Under the pieces are notes generated by a model, which did not search any database, was not told where the DNA came from, and saw only the letters and a list, made by a program, of their open reading frames with translations. DNA of 64,000 nt from Sialis fuliginosa (taxonomy: Eukaryota; Arthropoda; Insecta; Megaloptera; Sialidae): positions 15,846,761-15,910,760 of the forward strand of contig OY540818.1 of assembly GCA_961205875.1 (NCBI GenBank), in the 5' to 3' direction. The stretch's first letter is position 1. Every line of letters starts with the position of its first letter. Below, in pieces: positions 57,158-64,000 of this stretch. A program made the translations under genes and the position numbers.

Positions 57158-60100
57158 ATGCCGGCCGAATTACTTCAGCAGTTGGTCGACGGCTTAAAGT
57201 CTCGTCGAGGTGAGACTAGAATTAAAGCAGCTAGAGACCTCTGTCTTCACATTAAAACAGAATTACGTGAAGTACCACCAGATGATTTTCTTTTATTTAT
57301 GAACAAGCTAAACGACCATATTTTGGAAATGGTTTCCAGCAGCGATGTCAGTGAGAAAAAGGGAGGTATTCTAGCAATACTGTGTGTCATCAGTACAGAC
57401 GCTGGTAGTCACAAAACAGGAATAACTCGTTTCGCAAATATACTTCGTAATCATTTACCATTTGGTGATGCCAGTGTAATGGAAATGGTCGCTAGAACTA
57501 TGGGAAAAATCGCTGTGGTTTCTAGATCAAACTCGGCCCAGTATGTTGATTTTGAAGTGACGCGTGCTTTTGAATGGTTAGATCCTGACAGAAATGAAGC
57601 AAAACGTCATGCAGCTGTTTTAGTACTTCGTGAGCTTGCTCTTGCCATGCCAACATTTTTTTATCAACACGTATCACCATTTTTTGACAATATATTTATA
57701 GCTGTCCGTGACTCACATGCCGTTGTAAGAGAAGGGGCCGCTGAAGCTCTTCGTGCGGCTTTAATAGTAACAGCACAACGTGAAACTTCAAAACAAACAA
57801 ACAAACCACAATGGTACAAACAATGCTATGATGAAGCAATGATTCTACTTGACGAAACTAACTCTAAAAATGAACGTGGAATAACACGAGATGACAGAAC
57901 ACATGGAGCCCTATTAGTTCTCAATGAACTCTTACGTACAGCGAATTCAAAATGGGAAAGAAAAAGTACAACTCTACTTGAAACTTGTGGTGTTCCGCAA
58001 AGCAATAAGATGTTGGAAGAAATCAATATACTTTCACCATTTTCTCGTGATATACTTACACTTGAACCTAGAAGTGATCAAAATACAGAAAGTACACCTT
58101 TCTATGAATCAGCTGTTTGTCGGCAGTTAATAGAGGAACGTTACACTGCTATATGTAACAATGTTTTGGTTCAACGGTCGACTCGGTCACCTCATGTCCA
58201 GAATATAGTGTTTACGATACTACCTCGATTAGCATCATTTAACCAGAAGAGATTTATACAAAATCATCTTGCAATGAGTATGTCACATCTCTTAACACTA
58301 ATCCGAGGAAAAGATAAAGAAAGATCTTCTGTATTCATCTGCATCGGTTCACTTACTGTAGCTTTGGGACAAGATATGCGACAATACTTTCCAAATATAC
58401 TTGAAGGTATTCGAAGTGCTTTACCTAGTCGTGACGCCCCTAATAAGAAGAGGGCCCCACAAGTTCCAGAACCTGCAGTATTCGCTTGTTTGGCTTTACT
58501 TGGTCATTCTGGAGTCCTCGAAGCGTCAGAAATAAAAGGTTTATTAGATGTAATGTTGAATAGTGGGTTAAGCGTGCCACTTACGATCGCTCTCAGAGAA
58601 CTGGCTTCTACTGTACCTCGAGTACGTCGTGAAATATCAGATGGGTTGTTACGTATCTTAGCGCATATTCTTCTACAACGTCCTTTACGTCATCCTGGAA
58701 TGCCCAGACATACAAGACCATCGATTATGAGCCAAGAAACACCAGATTTAAATTTGGTGTTATTAAGTTTGAGAACTCTTGGGACATTTGATTTCATCGG
58801 ACAAAGTCTTTTAGAGTTTGTTATTCGATGTGCTGAACATTTCCTTACGTATGAACAATCAGAAGTACGTTTGGAAGCAGTTAAAACATGTGGGAGGTTG
58901 TTAAAAGATGCCTTAGAAGGTCCACCGTCTTTAACAGTTACTCACACTTCAGCTGATGTTCTATCTAAACTTCTGAATGTAGCTGTCACAGATACTGACC
59001 CCATTGTGAGATACTGGGTATTAGCATCTTTGCATGAAGTGTTTGATCCACATCTTGCACAAGCTGAAGCATTAGCGATGCTTTTTGTAACTCTACATGA
59101 TGAGATATTTGATATACGTGAATTATCATTGTGTACTATAGGAAGATTGAGTAGCTTAAACCCAGCATACGTTATGCCAGCTTTACGAAAGACTCTAGTC
59201 CAGTTACTAACTGAATTGCAGCATTCTGGAATGGCCAGGAACAAAGAACAAGCTGCTAGATTGCTCGGTCGTTTGATTGTTAATGCCCCACGTTTAGTAC
59301 GTCCTTACACTGAACCTATCTTAGCTGCTTTGGTTCCTAAATTACGTGACTCTGAACCAGTTGTCTTATCTGTATTAAGAGCTATCGGAGATTTAGTAGA
59401 AGCTGCTGGTGGAGCTGAATTGCTTCCATGGGGAGACGAGCTCTTATCTGTTTTATTAGAACTGTTAGGTGATGCAGCTTCTGGTGATAAAAGAGCTACA
59501 GCGCTATGGGCACTTGGACAGTTGGTTTCTGGTACAGGTCACGCTTTACAACCATATGCTCGCCAACCGATACTATTAGATGTACTGCTGTCATTCTTAA
59601 AGACAGAACAACGGAATAGTGCTCGACGGGAGATATTAAGAGTCCTAGGACTTCTTGGAGCGCTAGATCCTTTCAGAAGGAAAGATCCTGATGAACCGGC
59701 AGCTACAGCAGATCTTACAAGTAGTGAAATGCTTGTTACAATGAATTCTGGGACGACTCTAGAAGAATACTTTCCTATGGTCGCTGTTGCAACTCTTATG
59801 AGGATTGTAAGAGACCAGACTTTAGCCCAGCATCATACAATGGTGATTCAATCAGTTACGTTTATATTCAGCAGTTTGGGAATTAAGTGTGTCCCATATA
59901 TTTCCCAAGTCTTGCCTAGTTTTTTGAATGTAATTCGTACAGCCGAATTGGGGTCTAGAGAATTTCTTTTGCAACAGTTGGCATATTTGATTGCGATTGT
60001 AAAACAGCATATAAGGAATTACTTAGATGAGATCTTCGCAATGATTAAAGAATTTTGGACACCCAATTCACCTCTTCAAGGAACTCTAATCAATCTGACG

Positions 60101-63100
60101 GAACACATAGCCGTCGCATTAGGAGCCGAGTTTAAGATATACTTACCACAGTTAATTCCGCATATTTTACATGTACTTACACGCGAAGACGTTACAGCTA
60201 CTTTAAAAATGTTAACTGCGCTACAGAAGTTTGGAAGTACTTTAGATGATTACTTACATTTAGTTTTGCCAGCTGTTGTACGTTTATTTGACGCACCAAA
60301 CTGTCCTGTCGAAGTTAGCAGTGCTGCTTTGCAAACTGTCGATAGATTATCTGACACTTTGGACTACACGGATTTTGCTTCACGTATAATACATCCGTTG
60401 ATCAGAACTCTAGATACATCGCCTGCTTTGCGACATAATGCAGTAGAAACATTGTGTTCTGTAGCCAGTCAACTCGGTAAGAAATATGCCCCGTTTGCTC
60501 CCCTCGCGACGAAGACACTGAACAAGCATAGGATTTCCTGTTCACGACATGATGCTTTAGTCACTAGGGCACTTACTAGTTCTACTTTAGCCGAACCTTG
60601 CATGTTGAAACCATCACCACGTGTACCGGCTTTGGATGTAGCACATTCTTCAGGTGACAGTACTACAATAAAACAACTGAAAGTCAGGGTTTCTAACTTA
60701 CAGCTAGCTTGGACTGCTACGCGTCGAGTCAGTAAAGAAGATTGGCTTGAATGGTTGGGGTGTTTGAGTATTGCATTGATCAAAGAATCCCCAAGCCCTG
60801 CACTCAGGTCTTGCTTAGGTTTAGCGCAAAGCTATTCCCAACTCCCGAGGGAACTGTTCAATGCAGCTTTTGTTAGTTGTTGGACTGAACTAAGTGAACA
60901 GACGCAAAAGGAATTAGTGGCGAGTTTGGAGAAGGCATTACTTGTGCCTGATGTGCCTGAAGTTACACAAACTGTACTTAATCTTGCAGAGTTTATGGAA
61001 CATTGCGACCAAGGACCTTTGCCACTAGATGCAGGTTTACTTGGAGAAAGAGCTATGCAGTGCAGAGCGTACGCTAAAGCTCTTTTCTATAAAGAGAAAG
61101 AGTTCCACAAAGAGTCAAACTCTCAAGTCATTGAAGCACTCATTTCAATTAATAATAAACTACAACAGAAAGAAGCTGCTCAAGGTTTATTAGAACATGT
61201 GATGAAACGTGCCGATGATCAGTTACAGGTAACTATTATTTTTGTTGTTCACAACAAAACTTTTTTTTAAATATATCAATTTAGAATAAGACATTAAAAA
61301 TATTTTGAAGAGTAATTTTGTTATAAATTTCAAGGTTCAAGTTCGTTGGTATGAAAAACTTCACAGTTGGGAAACAGCATTAAGTTTATATGAAGCACGA
61401 CCAGCTGAAGACGAAGAAGCCCAATTGGGTAGAATGCGATGTTTAGAAGCTCTTGGAGAATGGGGAGAATTAAATGATCTAGTCGAACACATGTGGCCTA
61501 ACCTAAACGACAGTGGTAAACAGAAAACAGGCAGACTTGCTGCGGCAGCTGCGTGGGCTCTTTCTCGTTGGGATTGCATGGACCGGTACGTAAGCGCAAT
61601 ACCTCCTGACACGCAGGACAGTGCTTTCTACAGAGCTGTCGTTGAAGTCCATCAAGGAAGATATATCACAGCTCAACCCCTCATTGATATAGCAAGAGAT
61701 TTACTCGATACAGAATTAACGGCAATGGTTAGTGAAAGTTATCAAAGAGCATACGGTGCTATGGTCTGTGTTCAGATGTTGGCTGAACTTGAAGAAGTGA
61801 TGCAGTATAAGCTGATACCAGAACGAAGGCCTTGTATAAGAGCAATGTGGTGGCAGAGGCTCCAAGCTGGCCAACGTGTCGTCGAGGATTGGCAGAGGAT
61901 TTTGCAGGTTCATTCTTTAGTACTGTCTCCTCAAGATGATATGCATACGTGGCTCAAATATGCTTCTTTATGTAGAAAGAGTGGTTCATTGGTGAGTAAA
62001 TTTAATTAAACAAAATCATATTGGTTTTCTTCTTAACTTTAAATGGCATATTTTATTTGTAGATGTTATCACACAAGACACTGGTAATGCTACTTGGCAT
62101 TGACCCGTCACTGAGACCTGATGATCCTCTACCTGGACAGCAACCTCGTGTTACTTTAGCGTACACTAAACATTTATGGGTCTCTGGTAAGCGGGAGCTC
62201 GCTTTCTCTCAACTGAATCGTTTTGTACAAAACCATGTAGTGTTACCTACTTTAGAAGCTCGTCTTCTTGCTAGATGTTATCTTAAACTTGGTGAATGGC
62301 AGGAGGCTCTAGAAGGTGTCACGCAACATTCAATACATAATGTTTTACAATGGTTTGTATATTTTTTATTTTATGTAATTCAAAATTTTTTCATTGTTGT
62401 AAAATAATACAACAATTAAATTTCATTTTTTCAACAATTAGTAAAATATTGAAACCATTTTTCTAATATTGATCTAATTTGAATTATAGGTATGCAGCTG
62501 CAACTCAACACGACCCAACCTGGTACAAAGCTTGGCACGCTTGGGCATACATGAATTTTGAAACTGTCTTATTTTATCAACAAAAGAAAGACACTACTGT
62601 ATCAACTACACAATTTATAGTACCAGCCGTAGAAGGATTTTTCAGATCTATTAATTTATCTGCGGGAAGTTCATTGCAAGATACGTTACGTCTGTTGACT
62701 CTATGGTTTGAATACGGTTACATCCTCGAAGTCTACGAAGCTATAGAAGAAGGAATCAGATTGATAGAGATAAACACTTGGTTACAAGTAATACCACAGC
62801 TGATAGCAAGAATCGACACACCTAGACTTCCCGTTGGGCGTTTAATACACCATCTTTTGATTGATATCGGTAAATCACATCCTCAAGCTCTCGTTTACCC
62901 CTTGACAGTCGCAAGCAAATCTACTTCAGCTGCACGGAGAGGCGCAGCAAATAAAATACTACAAAGCATGTCCGAGTATTCTCCTACGCTAGTTAACCAA
63001 GCAGGTTTAGTTTCGGACGAATTGATCCGTGTTGCGATTCTTTGGCATGAACAATGGCATGAAGGTCTAGAAGAAGCTTCGAGATTATATTTCGGAGAAC

Positions 63101-64000
63101 GAGATGTACGGGCGATGCTTGCTACGTTAGAACCACTCCATGCAATGCTAGAAAGAGGTCCGCAGACTCTAAAAGAAACCAGTTTTAATCAAGCTTACGG
63201 AAGAGATCTCCAAGAAGCCAGAGAATGGTGCCAGAGGTTTAAAACTAGCGGAAATGTGCGCGATTTGAATCAAGCTTGGGATCTGTACTATCACGTATTT
63301 AGAAGAATATCAAGACAACTTCCCCAGTTGACGAATCTTGAATTGCAGTATGTTTCACCAAAACTTTTACTGTGTCGTGATTTGGAACTAGCCGTCCCAG
63401 GAAGTTACAATCCGGGTCAACCTGTCGTCCGTATTGCATACATCAACAGTTCTTTGCAAGTGATAGCTTCAAAACAACGGCCAAGGAAACTTTGCATTCG
63501 TGGCGATAACGGAAAGGAATTCATGTTCTTATTAAAAGGACATGAAGATCTTCGTCAAGACGAACGTGTTATGCAGTTATTCGGATTAGTTAATACATTA
63601 CTTTCCCAAGATCCTGACAGCCAAAGGCGTAACTTAGCGATACAACGTTATGCGGTGATTCCACTATCAACTAATTCTGGATTGATTGGTTGGGTGCCGT
63701 TCTGTGATACACTACACACGCTTATAAAAGATTATAGAGATAAGAAAAAGATTCTATTGAATATAGAGCATAGAATAATGCTTAGAATGGCCCCTGATTA
63801 TGATCATCTTACGCTGATGCAGAAAGTTGAAGTTTTTGAGCATGCATTGGAACATACGCAAGGTGACGACTTGTCAAAACTCTTGTGGCTGAAGAGCCCG
63901 TCGAGCGAGGCATGGTTTGACAGACGCTGCAATTACACTAGATCTCTTGCAGTCATGTCTATGGTCGGGTACATTCTAGGACTCGGCGATAGACACCCTT
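57158..64000 (+). CDS. Tor: TOR, target of rapamycin PI3K-like protein kinase (3' end beyond window)
   Basis: Ser/Thr kinase core of TORC1 and TORC2, linking nutrients and insulin signalling to growth. Exons 57158-61228, 61335-61991, 62063-62352, and 62490 onward past 64000; about 2176 residues are visible (human mTOR has 2549). The 4071-nt first coding exon encodes the N-terminal HEAT repeats and the start of the FAT domain. The FAT region continues with [19 protein letters not shown] and [15 protein letters not shown]. The FRB domain, about residues 1850-1948, has [20 protein letters not shown] and [19 protein letters not shown]. The kinase domain has [20 protein letters not shown] with ATP-binding Lys near 2022. 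The window stops in the catalytic loop at LGLGDRHP, whose Asp is about residue 2173; the rest of the kinase domain and the FATC are outside. The start ATG follows ATCATC and has no upstream in-frame alternative. No frame break was seen. Confidence 0.97.

Noticed and set aside
1-64000. CRISPR arrays, operons or other prokaryotic features, tRNA or rRNA genes
   Set aside because: None found. The regularly spaced motif at 25-28 kb alternates in orientation within a palindrome and is not a direct-repeat/spacer array; all genes have GT-AG introns.

Overview
This window is animal, almost certainly insect and probably lepidopteran, nuclear DNA. It is very AT-rich, the genes are split by GT-AG introns, the coding content (an arthropod-type Ih channel, gd-type serine proteases, TOR) is insect-like, and the spacers are full of short inverted-repeat elements and dispersed repeats of the kind common in moth and butterfly genomes. 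One 200-base run of N (18204-18403) marks an assembly gap. Exon limits below were read by hand from splice signals and reading frame; they have not been checked against transcripts.

Layout. (1) 1-16551, + strand: the 3' part of the hyperpolarization-activated cyclic-nucleotide-gated channel gene Ih. Six coding exons run from S5 through the pore, C-linker and cyclic-nucleotide-binding domain to the stop; the exons for the N-terminus and S1-S4 lie upstream of the window. (2) 16552-28952: a gene-poor spacer with transposon remnants, dominated by a palindromic foldback structure at about 25.05-28.4 kb. (3) 28953-33876, + strand: CDC50/TMEM30, the subunit of P4-ATPase lipid flippases, with two possible C-terminal ends. 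(4) 37317-49670, - strand: two tandem paralogous secreted serine proteases of the gastrulation-defective (gd) type, the upstream one with a longer linker containing a duplicated exon. (5) 52923-64000: a compact cluster of housekeeping genes, ALKBH7 (-), NME6 (+), ENKD1 (-) and TOR (+, cut by the window end). ALKBH7/NME6 and ENKD1/TOR are head-to-head pairs sharing intervals of 416 and 633 bp; NME6 and ENKD1 converge.

The genes do not form one pathway. The two proteases are a clear tandem duplication: shared domain order, matching intron positions and phases, and intact catalytic triads. The transposable elements are mostly non-autonomous: hAT-type elements with 8-bp target duplications, Tc1/mariner- or Tigger-like elements at TA sites, one element with a 9-bp duplication, and several families seen more than once within the window. 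No tRNA, rRNA or CRISPR array was seen.

Most worth a second look: the foldback structure at 25-28.4 kb with its regularly spaced, alternating copies of a short motif; the duplicated linker exon and double splice acceptor in the second protease; transposon ends lying beside splice sites in the first protease; the alternative C-terminus of CDC50; and several long near-perfect hairpins in Ih introns.
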